From Geobacteraceae bacterium (GTDB lineage: Bacteria; Desulfobacterota; Desulfuromonadia; Geobacterales; Geobacteraceae), in assembly GCA_024281055.1 (NCBI GenBank), contig JAMXLF010000020.1, positions 1 through 63,264 of the forward strand: DNA of 63,264 bases, in the 5' to 3' direction. Made by a program: the position numbers and the translations under genes. A model generated the notes under the pieces. It was not told the DNA's origin. It ran no database searches and saw nothing but the letters and a program-made list of their open reading frames with translations. This document shows positions 37,110 to 45,041 of this stretch, one piece after another (position 1 is the first letter of the stretch; every line of letters begins with the position of its first letter).

Positions 37110-37262
37110 ATGGTCAAATGCGAGGTGTGCGGAAACGAGATGGTTGAGCAGAGAATGGAAGGGATCTACTGCAACTCCTGTCGGAACCTCACAAAAACCC
37201 CGGAGCGGGCCGTGCGTCACGAAGGGTTTCCCTACGTGGTGCGGGCCGAAGAGGAGCCGTAG
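37110..37262 (+). CDS. Zinc-ribbon microprotein, 50 aa
   Basis: ATG 37110 follows AAGGAGGTACGCC. The product begins MVKCEVCGNEMVEQRMEGIY and has two CXXC knuckles, C4/C7 and C21/C24, the four ligands of a small zinc ribbon. The tail is PYVVRAEEEP. Small zinc ribbons of this kind are frequent in Geobacter and may bind nucleic acid or protein. A terminator follows. Confidence 0.75.
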   Translation: MVKCEVCGNEMVEQRMEGIYCNSCRNLTKTPERAVRHEGFPYVVRAEEEP

Positions 37263-37318
37263 CTGCCAATCGGCGCGTTACCCGATGGGCAGGGCCGGTT
37301 CCCGGCCGGCAGCAAGAA

Positions 37319-37345
37319 AAAGGTGGGCTTGTCCCGCCTTTTTTG
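37319..37345 (+). terminator. Rho-independent terminator after zinc-ribbon gene
   Basis: AAGGTGGG-CTTGT-CCCGCCTT with one G-T pair, followed by TTTTG. Lies 40 bases before the AEC transporter gene. Confidence 0.75.
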
Positions 37346-37385
37346 TTATACCTTCTCCAGCCCGACCACCAAGCCGGAGGAGTGA

Positions 37386-38291
37386 ATGACCAACATCATC
37401 CTGCTGATCGTCTGTTTTTCCCTCGGGATATTTCTCCATCGGACCGGCCGCTTTCCCGCCGCGACCCCGGCGGCCCTCAACGGCTTTGTCATCCACGTCT
37501 CCCTTCCGGCCCTGGCCCTGCTCCACATTCATCGGATGCGCCTCGATCCGACCCTTCTCTATGCTGCGGCCATGGCGTGGTGCCTGTTCGGTGCCGGCTG
37601 CCTCTTTTTCCGGCTGATCGGCAGGGCGGCCGGCCTTTCGCCGGCCACGACCGGTGCCCTCATGCTTGTCGGGGGGCTCGGCAATACCTCGTTCGTGGGA
37701 CTTCCGATGATCGAGGCTTACTACGGCAAGGAGTTCCTCGGCGTGGGGCTCATCGCCGACCAACTCGGCTCGTTTCTCGTCCTCTCCACCCTCGGCATCC
37801 TCGTGGCCACGGTCTATTCTTCCGGGGGCATTTCCCCCCGCCAGATGGCCCGCAAGGTGCTTCTCTTCCCGCCATTCCAGGCCCTGGTCGTGGCCTTTCT
37901 CCTCATTCCCGTGCCGTTTCCCGACTGGCTCGTCACCGTTCTCCAGAAGCTCGGCGACACCCTGACGCCCCTCGCCCTCGCCTCGGTTGGCTTCCAACTC
38001 CGGCTGAGCCACCTCAAGGGGGAGCTGAAACCGCTCGCCCTCGGCCTTCTCTACAAGCTCATTCTCGGGCCCGCCCTCCTCGCGCTCCTCTTCGTGCTTG
38101 TCATGGGAGGGAGCGGCAAGACCATGCAGGTGACTCTCTTCGAGGCGGCCATGGCCCCCATGATAACCGCCGGGATCATCGCCGTCGACCACGACCTCAA
38201 CCCGCCGCTGGTCACCCTCATGCTCGGGATCGGCATCCCGCTTTCGTTCCTCACCCTCCCGGCCTGGTGGTGGCTGTTGCGGGGAATCTAG
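37386..38291 (+). CDS. AEC-family transporter (auxin efflux carrier fold)
   Basis: A 301-residue inner-membrane protein with about ten helices in two repeats. Seen: LSLGIFLHRTGRFP near the start (as CFSLGIFLHRTGRFP), FVIHVSLPALALLHIHRM, MLVGGLGNTSFVGLPMIEAY and EAAMAPMITAGIIAVDHDLN, all typical of AEC permeases. Members export or import carboxylates or amino acid-like compounds; the substrate here is open. GGAGGAGTGA forms the ribosome site. Monocistronic, with terminators on both sides. Confidence 0.88.
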   Translation: MTNIILLIVCFSLGIFLHRTGRFPAATPAALNGFVIHVSLPALALLHIHRMRLDPTLLYAAAMAWCLFGAGCLFFRLIGRAAGLSPATTGALMLVGGLGNTSFVGLPMIEAYYGKEFLGVGLIADQLGSFLVLSTLGILVATVYSSGGISPRQMARKVLLFPPFQALVVAFLLIPVPFPDWLVTVLQKLGDTLTPLALASVGFQLRLSHLKGELKPLALGLLYKLILGPALLALLFVLVMGGSGKTMQVTLFEAAMAPMITAGIIAVDHDLNPPLVTLMLGIGIPLSFLTLPAWWWLLRGI

Positions 38292-38299
38292 GGCACGAA

Positions 38300-38329
38300 A
38301 AAGCCCTCCGGAGAGGAGGGCTTTCATTT
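38300..38329 (+). terminator. Rho-independent terminator after AEC transporter
   Basis: AAAGCCCTCC (38300-38309), loop GGAGA, GGAGGGCTTT (38315-38324), then CATTT. Confidence 0.8.
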
Positions 38330-38353
38330 ACGACGGCACAGGAAAAAGCTCCA

Positions 38354-38450
38354 GGTGCAAGGCGCGCAAGGAACAGGGCGCGAGGCGTACCGGAGGTACG
38401 TTGAGTGCCATGGGCCGGCAGCGCAACTCCGCAGATTGGCTTTTTAGTGA
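38354..38450. repeat. Interspersed repeat related to the element at 36887
   Basis: The core GAGGCGTACC-GGA-GGTACGTTGAG (38382-38405) equals, on the other strand, the core of the 36887-37030 element, and GGCAGCGCAAC-TCCGCAGATTGGCTTTTTAG downstream parallels that element's GGCAACACAGCAG...CCGCAGTAGTTTTTCAAC. No reading frame. It lies between the convergent AEC and prfC genes. Confidence 0.55.
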
Positions 38451-38487
38451 CACGTCACCGATAAATCCTTCGGATTATCCTAGCCGG

Positions 38488-40071
38488 CTAGTTGTGTTCG
38501 CGGGTGGCGTGGAACTCCAGCTCCTTCCAGTTCTCCATGGTGTTGTCGAGGCGCCACTGGCTCCCCGCCAGGTATGCCAGGTTCCCCTCGCCGTCACGGT
38601 AGAGGTGCATCGCCTCCCTCTTCTCGAATTCCTCCAGCTTCCTCTTTTCCCCCGTAACCCAGCGTGCCGTAACGTAGCCGACCGTCTCGTAGGTGGCCTT
38701 GACGTTGTACTCGTACTGAAGGCGGTGCATGACCACGTCGAACTGGAGAAGCCCCACCGCGCCGACGATCCAGTCGCTTCCCATGAGGGGGCGGAAGACC
38801 TGGGTGGTCCCCTCCTCCGCCAGTTGGACGAGCCCCTTTTCGAGTGCCTTGGACTTCATCGGGTCGAGGAGCCGGACTTTGCGGAAGTGTTCCGGGGCGA
38901 AGTTGGGGATGCCGGTGAATTTCAGCTCCTCCCCCTGGGTGAAGGTGTCGCCGATCTTGATGGTGCCGTGGTTGTGGATACCGATGATGTCGCCGGGGTA
39001 GGCCTCGTCCACGTTGGTGCGGTCCTGGGCCATGAAGATGGTGGCGTTGCCGATCTGCACGTCGCGGCCAAGGCGCAGGTGCCGCACCTTCATCCCCCGG
39101 GTGAACTTGCCCGAACAGATGCGGAAGAAGGCGATCCGGTCCCGGTGGGCCGGGTCCATGTTCGCCTGGATCTTGAAGACGAACCCGCTGAATGGCTCCT
39201 CGTAGGGAGAAACGGTGCGGGTGAGCGCCTCCCGCGGGAGCGGCGGCGGCGCGTGCGCGACGAAGGTGTCAAGGAGTTGCTGGACGCCGAAGGTGTTGAT
39301 AGCGCTTCCGAAGAAGACCGGGGTCTGCAGTCCGGCGAGGTAGGCCTCCTCCTCGAAGGGGTGGGCCGCTCCCTCCAGCAGTTCCACCTCGCTTCTGAGC
39401 TCGTGCACCTGAGATCCCAAGAGTTCGTCGAGGCGCGGATCGTCCAGCCCCTGCACGGTGACGACCTGGCCGGTTCCCCGTTCGGCCGTCGGGTCGAAGA
39501 AGGTGAGCTCCTTGGTGTAGAGATGGTAGGTGCCGCGGAAGCGCTTCCCCATCCCGACCGGCCAGGTCATGGGGGCGCACTGGATCTTGAGGACGCTCTC
39601 GATCTCGTCGATGAGTTCCAGGGGCTCGCGCCCCTCCCGGTCGAGCTTGTTGATGAAGGTCATGATCGGCGTGTGGCGCAGCCGGCAGACGTCGAGAAGC
39701 TTCTGAGTCTGGCTCTCCACTCCCTTGACCGAGTCGATCACCATGAGCGCCGAGTCTACGGCGGTCAGCACCCGGTAGGTGTCCTCGGAAAAGTCGTTGT
39801 GGCCCGGCGTGTCGAGGAGGTTGATCTCGTACTCGCCGTAGGTGAACTTCATCACCGACGATGTGACCGAGATGCCACGCTGTTTTTCCATCTCCATCCA
39901 GTCCGAGGTGGCGTGGCGGGCAGCCTTGCGGGCCCTGACCTCGCCGGCCTGCTGGATCGCCCCGCCGAACAGGAGGAGCTTTTCGGTGATGGTGGTCTTG
40001 CCGGCGTCCGGGTGGCTGATGATGGCGAAGGTGCGGCGGGAATCGATTTCTTTCTGATTGTGCATATTCAC
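38488..40071 (-). CDS. prfC: Peptide chain release factor 3 (RF3)
   Basis: A 527-residue translational GTPase that removes RF1/RF2 from the ribosome after peptide release. G1 [13 protein letters not shown], switch [16 protein letters not shown] and G4 FINKLDREG are intact, followed by RF3-specific [18 protein letters not shown] and [24 protein letters not shown] 40071 has GGAG seven bases before it; ATG 40065 is the alternative. Full length. Divergent from tatD. An 11-bp hairpin without a T run (40110-40135) lies in the shared upstream region. Confidence 0.96.
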   Translation of the reverse strand: MNMHNQKEIDSRRTFAIISHPDAGKTTITEKLLLFGGAIQQAGEVRARKAARHATSDWMEMEKQRGISVTSSVMKFTYGEYEINLLDTPGHNDFSEDTYRVLTAVDSALMVIDSVKGVESQTQKLLDVCRLRHTPIMTFINKLDREGREPLELIDEIESVLKIQCAPMTWPVGMGKRFRGTYHLYTKELTFFDPTAERGTGQVVTVQGLDDPRLDELLGSQVHELRSEVELLEGAAHPFEEEAYLAGLQTPVFFGSAINTFGVQQLLDTFVAHAPPPLPREALTRTVSPYEEPFSGFVFKIQANMDPAHRDRIAFFRICSGKFTRGMKVRHLRLGRDVQIGNATIFMAQDRTNVDEAYPGDIIGIHNHGTIKIGDTFTQGEELKFTGIPNFAPEHFRKVRLLDPMKSKALEKGLVQLAEEGTTQVFRPLMGSDWIVGAVGLLQFDVVMHRLQYEYNVKATYETVGYVTARWVTGEKRKLEEFEKREAMHLYRDGEGNLAYLAGSQWRLDNTMENWKELEFHATREHN

Positions 40072-40287
40072 GTTACTGCTCCATCAGGTTCTCTTTTCAA
40101 GACACAAGAAAGGCGAAGATGGGTATCTTCGCCTTCCGAAGTACGTAACTATTCTTACATTTTTGCCGCCAAAAGGGCAACAAAAAATGTGCTGATGGCA
40201 GTGACGTCATAAACCTTCCCATTTTTCCCGATGAAATGGTACAGTTAATCGACGGCTGTGTATATCTTCCTGTCAAGATGTGGTTGC

Positions 40288-41055
40288 ATGTTCATCGATA
40301 CCCATTGTCACTTAGATGACCCGAGCCTCTTGGACCGGCTGCCCGAGGTTCTTACCGCTGCCGCTAGCGCAGGGGTGGGAAAATTCATCGTCCCCGGCGT
40401 CGGGCCTGACGGGTGGGAGACGATTGCCACCTTGGCCCGTGAAAGGCAGGGGAAGGGGGTTTATCCGGCCTTCGGCCTGCATCCCATGCTAGCCCACCTC
40501 TGTACCCCTAACCTGCTGGAGCGATTGAGCCGGCTTGCCCGCGAGGCCGTGGCAATCGGCGAGATCGGGCTCGACTACGCCTTGACCGGCATCTCCCGTG
40601 AAACCCAGATAGAGGCATTTCGAAGCCAGCTCAGGGTTGCGGTCGAAGCTGGTTTGCCGGTGCTCATCCATTGTCGCCGCGCCTTTCAGGACCTGCTGGA
40701 GATACTCCGGGAGGAAAACGTCGCGCGCGTCGGCGGCGTGATGCATGCCTTTTCTGGCAGTCCGGAGGTGAGCCTGGAATGCATCGACATGGGGTTTTCC
40801 ATTTCGGTGGCCGGTCCCGTCACGTACAGAAACGCTGTAAAGCCGCTGCAGGTCGTCCGGGCCGTCCCCCTCGACCGACTCGTCCTGGAGACCGACGCCC
40901 CCGACATGACTCCCGAGCCGCACCGCGGGCAGGGGAACGAGCCGGCATTTCTCGTCGAGATTGCCAGGAAGGTGGCGGAGATCAAGGGGGTGAGCGTTGC
41001 CGAGGTGGAAAGGATCACAACTGAAAACGCCGTGAGGTTGTTTCGTCTTTCGTAG
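40288..41055 (+). CDS. TatD-family metal-dependent hydrolase
   Basis: A 255-residue protein from ATG 40288. Metal ligands of the family are in place: FIDTHCHLDD at the start, GEIGLDY, PVLIHCRRA, GVMHAFSGS and VLETDAPDMTPEP. TatD proteins are DNases/deoxyribonucleases or broad hydrolases with two divalent ions, in the cytoplasm. GLHPMLAH replaces the usual GxHPH segment. Paired with the tcdA gene 80 bases downstream by strand, but two hairpins separate them. Confidence 0.9.
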   Translation: MFIDTHCHLDDPSLLDRLPEVLTAAASAGVGKFIVPGVGPDGWETIATLARERQGKGVYPAFGLHPMLAHLCTPNLLERLSRLAREAVAIGEIGLDYALTGISRETQIEAFRSQLRVAVEAGLPVLIHCRRAFQDLLEILREENVARVGGVMHAFSGSPEVSLECIDMGFSISVAGPVTYRNAVKPLQVVRAVPLDRLVLETDAPDMTPEPHRGQGNEPAFLVEIARKVAEIKGVSVAEVERITTENAVRLFRLS

Positions 41056-41103
41056 GGGCAAACCTTGTGTTTGCCCGCTTAAGGGCGATCACAAGGATCG
41101 CCC
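41056..41103. repeat. Two perfect intergenic hairpins
   Basis: GGGCAAACCTTGTGTTTGCCC (41056-41076, shown here as one arm GGGCAAAC and loop) and GGGCGATC-ACAAG-GATCGCCC (41083-41103) are near-identical stem-loops right after the tatD stop. This GGGCGAxCACAAGGxTCGCCCCTAC type of repeat occurs between genes in many environmental bacteria. It may act as a terminator or messenger stabiliser; no T run follows. Confidence 0.6.
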
Positions 41104-41137
41104 CTACAATTTCAGTACAATTCGTGCAGAGGTTTGT

Positions 41138-41914
41138 ATGTCCCATCTTCACCGCTTCTCCCGCACCGAACTCCTGATCGGACCGGAGGGGCTCGAAAAA
41201 CTGCGCACATCGTCCGTGGCGGTCTTCGGCCTCGGCGGGGTCGGCGGCTATGCCGCCGAAGCCCTCTGTCGGGCGGGGATCGGCCGGCTCGTCATCGTCG
41301 ATTTCGACGACATCTGTCTCACCAACGTGAACCGCCAGATCCACGCCATGGACGGGACTGTCGGCAAGACCAAGGCCCATGTCATGGAAGAGCGGTTGCG
41401 CCTCATCAACCCGGCGGCGGAGATTGTCTCCTGCAAGGATTTCTACTCCGCCGAGAACAGCGATTTTCTCCTCTCCCAGGGGTTCGACTACGTGGTTGAC
41501 GCCATCGACCACTTCACGAGCAAGCTCCACCTGATCAAGAGCTGCCGGGAGCGGGGGATTCCCATTGTTTCCAGCATGGGGGCGGCGGCGAAGCTCGACC
41601 CTTCCAAGATCGAGGTCGCGGACATTTCCGAGACTCACAAATGCCGCATGGCCCGCTCGGTACGCAAACTCCTGAAGAAGCAGGGTATTTCCCGCGGCGT
41701 CAAGGTGGTGTTCTCCACCGAGGAGTACCGTAAACAGGAGGTGAAGGAGGGGGGGTGCAAGGGGAACTGCATCTGCCCGAACAAAGACGATCAGCGCTTT
41801 TCCTGCGAGCATCGGCGGGTCATTCTCGGCAGCATCTCGTACATTCCCGGCATTTTCGGACTCACCCTGGCGGGAGTAGTGGTGAACGACCTGCTGGCGG
41901 CTAAAAAAAGTTGA
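41138..41914 (+). CDS. tcdA: tRNA threonylcarbamoyladenosine dehydratase TcdA
   Basis: A 258-residue ThiF/E1-like enzyme that uses ATP to cyclise t6A37 of tRNAs to ct6A. Seen: HRFSRTELLIGPEGLEKL, the adenylation site VFGLGGVGGYAAEALCRAGI, DFDDICLTNVNRQ, DAIDHFTSKLHLI and the C-terminal SYIPGIFGLTLAGVVVNDLL. The catalytic-region Cys cluster GGCKGNCICPN is characteristic of this group. Standard length. The ribosome site is poor (GAGGTTTGT). Confidence 0.92.
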   Translation: MSHLHRFSRTELLIGPEGLEKLRTSSVAVFGLGGVGGYAAEALCRAGIGRLVIVDFDDICLTNVNRQIHAMDGTVGKTKAHVMEERLRLINPAAEIVSCKDFYSAENSDFLLSQGFDYVVDAIDHFTSKLHLIKSCRERGIPIVSSMGAAAKLDPSKIEVADISETHKCRMARSVRKLLKKQGISRGVKVVFSTEEYRKQEVKEGGCKGNCICPNKDDQRFSCEHRRVILGSISYIPGIFGLTLAGVVVNDLLAAKKS

Positions 41915-41994
41915 CGGCCGGTTGAACTAATTAACAGTGTCGATATACTTGCAGTAAACAATCCGATTCAGTGACTGAAGAAGGAGGTGCGTTT

Positions 41995-42492
41995 ATGGGC
42001 AAGGAATATACGATTCAGGAAGCGCTGAAACTGGCCATCCAGGCAGAAAAGGACAGCATGGACTTCTACCGGAAGGCGGCGTCGGTCACCAGGAACGAGC
42101 GGGCGAGGAAGGTCTTCGAGCTGCTGGCCAACGAGGAGGTGGGCCACCTGAAATCATTTTTCGACCATTACAAAGGGAAGGAGTTTGGCGATCTGGCGGC
42201 CTTCATGGAATCTCCACCGAACAAGAAAAACGCGACCTATCAGGCGCTGGAAAAGGCCATCGATGAGGAGACCCACGAGCAGAAAGCCCTGGAGATTGCC
42301 CTCAAGGAGGAGAAGGCCTGCATCGAGCAGTACACCCTCATGGTCAAGGACATCATCGACCCGCTCGTCAGGGGAATTTTCGAGAAAGTGGTCAAGGAGA
42401 CCCAGGGGCATTACGACATGATCGAAGATGAGTACATGCACGTGATGACCATGGTGAACAAGTCCGACCAGGATATCTATGTGAGGGAATGA
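41995..42492 (+). CDS. Ferritin-like (rubrerythrin-type) di-iron protein
   Basis: A 165-residue four-helix protein. Ligands: AIQAEKDSMDFYRKAA (Glu), NEEVGHLKSFF (EXXH), ALKEEKACIEQYT (Glu), KVVKETQGHYDMIEDEY (E and H), the ferritin-like di-iron pattern. No C-terminal rubredoxin domain, so it is not a full rubrerythrin. Such proteins often defend anaerobes against peroxide. AAGGAGGTGCGTTT gives a strong ribosome site. Its stop overlaps the ATG of a haem c gene, which may be its electron donor. Confidence 0.85.
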   Translation: MGKEYTIQEALKLAIQAEKDSMDFYRKAASVTRNERARKVFELLANEEVGHLKSFFDHYKGKEFGDLAAFMESPPNKKNATYQALEKAIDEETHEQKALEIALKEEKACIEQYTLMVKDIIDPLVRGIFEKVVKETQGHYDMIEDEYMHVMTMVNKSDQDIYVRE

Positions 42493-42839
42493 TGAAGCGG
42501 CGTATTGTTCCGGCTAGTGCAATCATCGGTTTCATGGCGGGGGCGGCCCTACCGGCCGCGGCCCAGCAGGATGTGAGAGCTATCCATCTTCGCCAGGAGG
42601 GGCTCAAGGTGATCGATGAGAAGTGTCTTGTCTGTCACAACCGGCAGCGCATCGAGGACGCCGTGCGGCAGAGAAAAGAAATGGAACGGATCACGCGCCT
42701 CATGGAAAAAAAGGGGGCTGTCCTGACCGAAAACGAGCGCCAGGTCATGAACCACTTCTGGCGGAAGAAGATGTTCAAAACGAGTGAGGAGAAGGCGCCA
42801 GCGGGGCAGCAGGGCGAAACGGCACCTTCCCTGCGCTAA
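42489..42839 (+). CDS. Small monohaem c-type cytochrome
   Basis: A 116-residue exported protein: signal peptide ending PAAAQQ, then VIDEKCLVCHNRQRIEDAV with one CXXCH at about residue 47. The rest is charged and helical (KEMERITRLMEKKGAVLTEN). ATG 42489 overlaps the upstream TGA, so it is coupled to the di-iron protein. It ends with a Pro/Gln-rich tail and a terminator follows. A distal axial ligand is likely a downstream Met. Confidence 0.75.
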   Translation: MMKRRIVPASAIIGFMAGAALPAAAQQDVRAIHLRQEGLKVIDEKCLVCHNRQRIEDAVRQRKEMERITRLMEKKGAVLTENERQVMNHFWRKKMFKTSEEKAPAGQQGETAPSLR

Positions 42840-42860
42840 CCAGGTACCCATCGGGATCCG

Positions 42861-42895
42861 GAGCGGGCTGATTTATTTCGGCCCGCTCTTTTTTT
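42861..42895 (+). terminator. Rho-independent terminator after di-iron/cytochrome pair
   Basis: GAGCGGGC (42861-42868), 12-base loop, GCCCGCTC (42881-42888), then seven T. Confidence 0.88.
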
Positions 42896-42919
42896 GTCGT
42901 ATCAAGGCCGGGAGGTCCG

Positions 42920-44320
42920 TCAGGAGTTTGGTGTGGAAGCGCCTGGGTAGGTGAGTTTTCTCTTTTTCAGCTTTTCGATCAGGGTGGTCCGCTTGATGTT
43001 CAGGATCTTTGCCGCTGCCTTCTTGTTGCCGCCTGTTTTTTCCAGGGCCTGGAGAATGAGGCGGTTCTCGAATTCCTCAACGGCGTTGGTGAGGCAGAAA
43101 TCCTTTCCGGTGAGGGTGACGTTTTCCGCCTGCCCCGGCGATGTGATTCCACGGTATTTGTCGGGCAGGTCCTGAAGGGTTATGGTGCCGCTTTCCTTGA
43201 TGATGACAAGGCGTTCGAGGAGGTTTTTCAGCTCCCGCACGTTTCCTGGCCAGTCGTAGCGGCACAGGGCCTCCATACAATCCGCGTCCATTTCCCTCAC
43301 TTTGTGCAGCTTGTTTCGGTTGAATTTTTCCAGGAAGCTGGAAATGAGGAGGGGGATGTCGTCCCGGCGATCACGCAGCGGTGGTAAAATGATCGGAATG
43401 ACCGACAGTCGATAGTAAAGGTCTTCCCTGAACTCACGGAGCGCAACCAACTGGTCGAGGTTTTGATTGGTGGCGGCGATGATCCGCACATCCACCTTTT
43501 TCGAGTGACTGGCCCCGACCGGCTCCAGTTCTTTGTTCTGGAGGACCCGTAGAAGCTTGACCTGAAGGTTTGCCTTCATGTCGCCGATCTCATCGAGAAA
43601 CAAGGTTCCCTTGTCTGCCATTTCAAAGCTTCCGATACGAGTGGCGATGGCACCCGTGAAGGAACCTTTCACGTGGCCGAACAACTCGCTTTCCAGGAGC
43701 TCGTCAGGGATTGCGGCACAATTGACGGGAATGAAATTCTTTGTTCTGCGTGGGCTGAGATCGTGGATTGCTTTTGCGACCAATTCCTTTCCTGTCCCGG
43801 ATTCCCCCTGGATAAGGACGGTAGCGTCAGAGCCGGCCACCTTTTCGATCAATTGGAACAGAGAGATCATCGACTCGCTTTCACCTATGATCTCCTGCAT
43901 CATCGCTCGGTACTTGGGCTTCAGCTTCGGTTTGAAGCTGTTCCTCTGCAGGGCTTGATGCTCCATCCCCCGCCTGATGTGGGAATTGAGCTCCTCCAAT
44001 TGGAAAGGTTTCTCCAGATAAAAGAATGCGCCAGCCTTGAGGAGGTTTGCCGTCATTTCACTGTTGGCAAAGGCGCTGTAAGCTATGGTGACAAGCTCGG
44101 GCCGGACGGTCTTTAACCGTTTGATGAATTCCAGGCCGTTGACCCGGGGCATCATCACATCGGTCAGGACCACTTGGGCGTCACTTGACTCGATCTTTGC
44201 CAATGCGTCCTGGCCGTCTACTGCTTGCAGAACCTGGTATCCTTTATGGCTCAGAAATGCAGCGACGAAATCCCTGGTTTTCCGATCATCGTCTGCTATC
44301 AGAATGGTTGCATGTTCCAT
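42920..44320 (-). CDS. Sigma-54-dependent response regulator (NtrC family)
   Basis: A 466-residue protein. Receiver domain 1-120 with Asp54 in VVLTDVMMP and the KPF motif. The AAA+ domain has Walker A GESGTGKELVAKAI (about 172), the sigma-54 contact loop as GSFTGA instead of the usual GAFTGA, and Walker B GTLFLDEIGD. The C-terminal Fis-type HTH is LEKTGGNKKAAAKILNIKRTTLIEKLKKR. It activates sigma-54 promoters after phosphorylation. No partner kinase is adjacent; the kinase at 53446 is 9 kb away. The start ATG 44320 is supported by the receiver-domain border. Confidence 0.93.
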   Translation of the reverse strand: MEHATILIADDDRKTRDFVAAFLSHKGYQVLQAVDGQDALAKIESSDAQVVLTDVMMPRVNGLEFIKRLKTVRPELVTIAYSAFANSEMTANLLKAGAFFYLEKPFQLEELNSHIRRGMEHQALQRNSFKPKLKPKYRAMMQEIIGESESMISLFQLIEKVAGSDATVLIQGESGTGKELVAKAIHDLSPRRTKNFIPVNCAAIPDELLESELFGHVKGSFTGAIATRIGSFEMADKGTLFLDEIGDMKANLQVKLLRVLQNKELEPVGASHSKKVDVRIIAATNQNLDQLVALREFREDLYYRLSVIPIILPPLRDRRDDIPLLISSFLEKFNRNKLHKVREMDADCMEALCRYDWPGNVRELKNLLERLVIIKESGTITLQDLPDKYRGITSPGQAENVTLTGKDFCLTNAVEEFENRLILQALEKTGGNKKAAAKILNIKRTTLIEKLKKRKLTYPGASTPNS

Positions 44321-44576
44321 AGATCCTCAAAAGCCCGCCATATGCTGTCGGCCCGGCCGCCACCGGGGATGTCACGGCAAATCCGATGCGTTTTGCCGTT
44401 ATTCAGCGGAGGAGTACGCGCTTTTTGTTCGGGGCTATCTAGTAACCCACTGTTTTATCGACTGTTACAATGACAAGGTTGTGGAAGATGTGGGGTGTCA
44501 AAAATTTGAAACAAGAAACGTGCCATCTGCGGTTATAGCTACCCTGTTCTCTGGATGTCGGCTGGTTGGCCAACCC

Positions 44577-44897
44577 CTACCTCCTGGCGCTGAGGACAAT
44601 GCCACCATATTCGATGACAGCTCGACAGCGGGAAAAGCCGGCTCGCTTGAGGCGCATGAGGAGAAATGGTGCGGCAAGGGAAATGCAATCAGGAAAGAAA
44701 AGGGTCAACTCGCCGTTTCCATTCACAGCGCAGTCTGGGTTGGCCATGAAGAATGGAATGTCGTCCGGGGTGACCGGCCGGCAGTCAGGCGCACCATGGC
44801 AGAGTTCATGTTTCGCCAGACGTGCCTTGTTCCGGGAGGGGAAAAGTGCATGTACTATAATGGTAACCGTTGTCCGGAGTCGTTTGGCCATGTCCAT
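44577..44897 (-). CDS. Hypothetical protein, 106 aa
   Basis: The frame has a GC-rich third codon position like coding DNA of the window. It reads MDMAKRLRTTVTIIVHALFP, then CRPVTPDDIPFFMANPDC and a C-terminal LKRAGFSRCRAVIEYGG. Five Cys are present. No ribosome site is clear before ATG 44897 and no family is recognised. On the opposite strand a frame of similar length overlaps it but looks non-protein. The rest of 44321-45041 shows nothing. Confidence 0.4.
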   Translation of the reverse strand: MDMAKRLRTTVTIIVHALFPSRNKARLAKHELCHGAPDCRPVTPDDIPFFMANPDCAVNGNGELTLFFPDCISLAAPFLLMRLKRAGFSRCRAVIEYGGIVLSARR

Positions 44898-45041
44898 CAG
44901 CGAAATGTATCATGCCTTGTGTTGCCGGGCAACTGTTAAGCGTCCTTACCCTTGACAGGCGCCGTTGAACTGCTGTACGGTTGTTGAGGCGGCACGTTCG
45001 GGTGCCGGCAGGCAGAGAGTATACCGGGATGTTGATCTTCT

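Noticed and set aside
40110-40135. Hairpin AAGGCGAAGAT/ATCTTCGCCTT as a terminator
   Set aside because: There is no T run on either strand and it lies between divergent genes, so a terminator call is not supported.
38401-40212. 603-codon plus-strand frame across prfC
   Set aside because: RF3 on the minus strand is full length with intact GTPase motifs; the plus frame is rich in Val/Leu/Gly/Asp typical of an antisense shadow.
44085-44939. 284-codon plus-strand frame partly opposite the NtrC-type regulator
   Set aside because: It starts inside the regulator's receiver domain and its product has no domain or consistent hydrophobic pattern.
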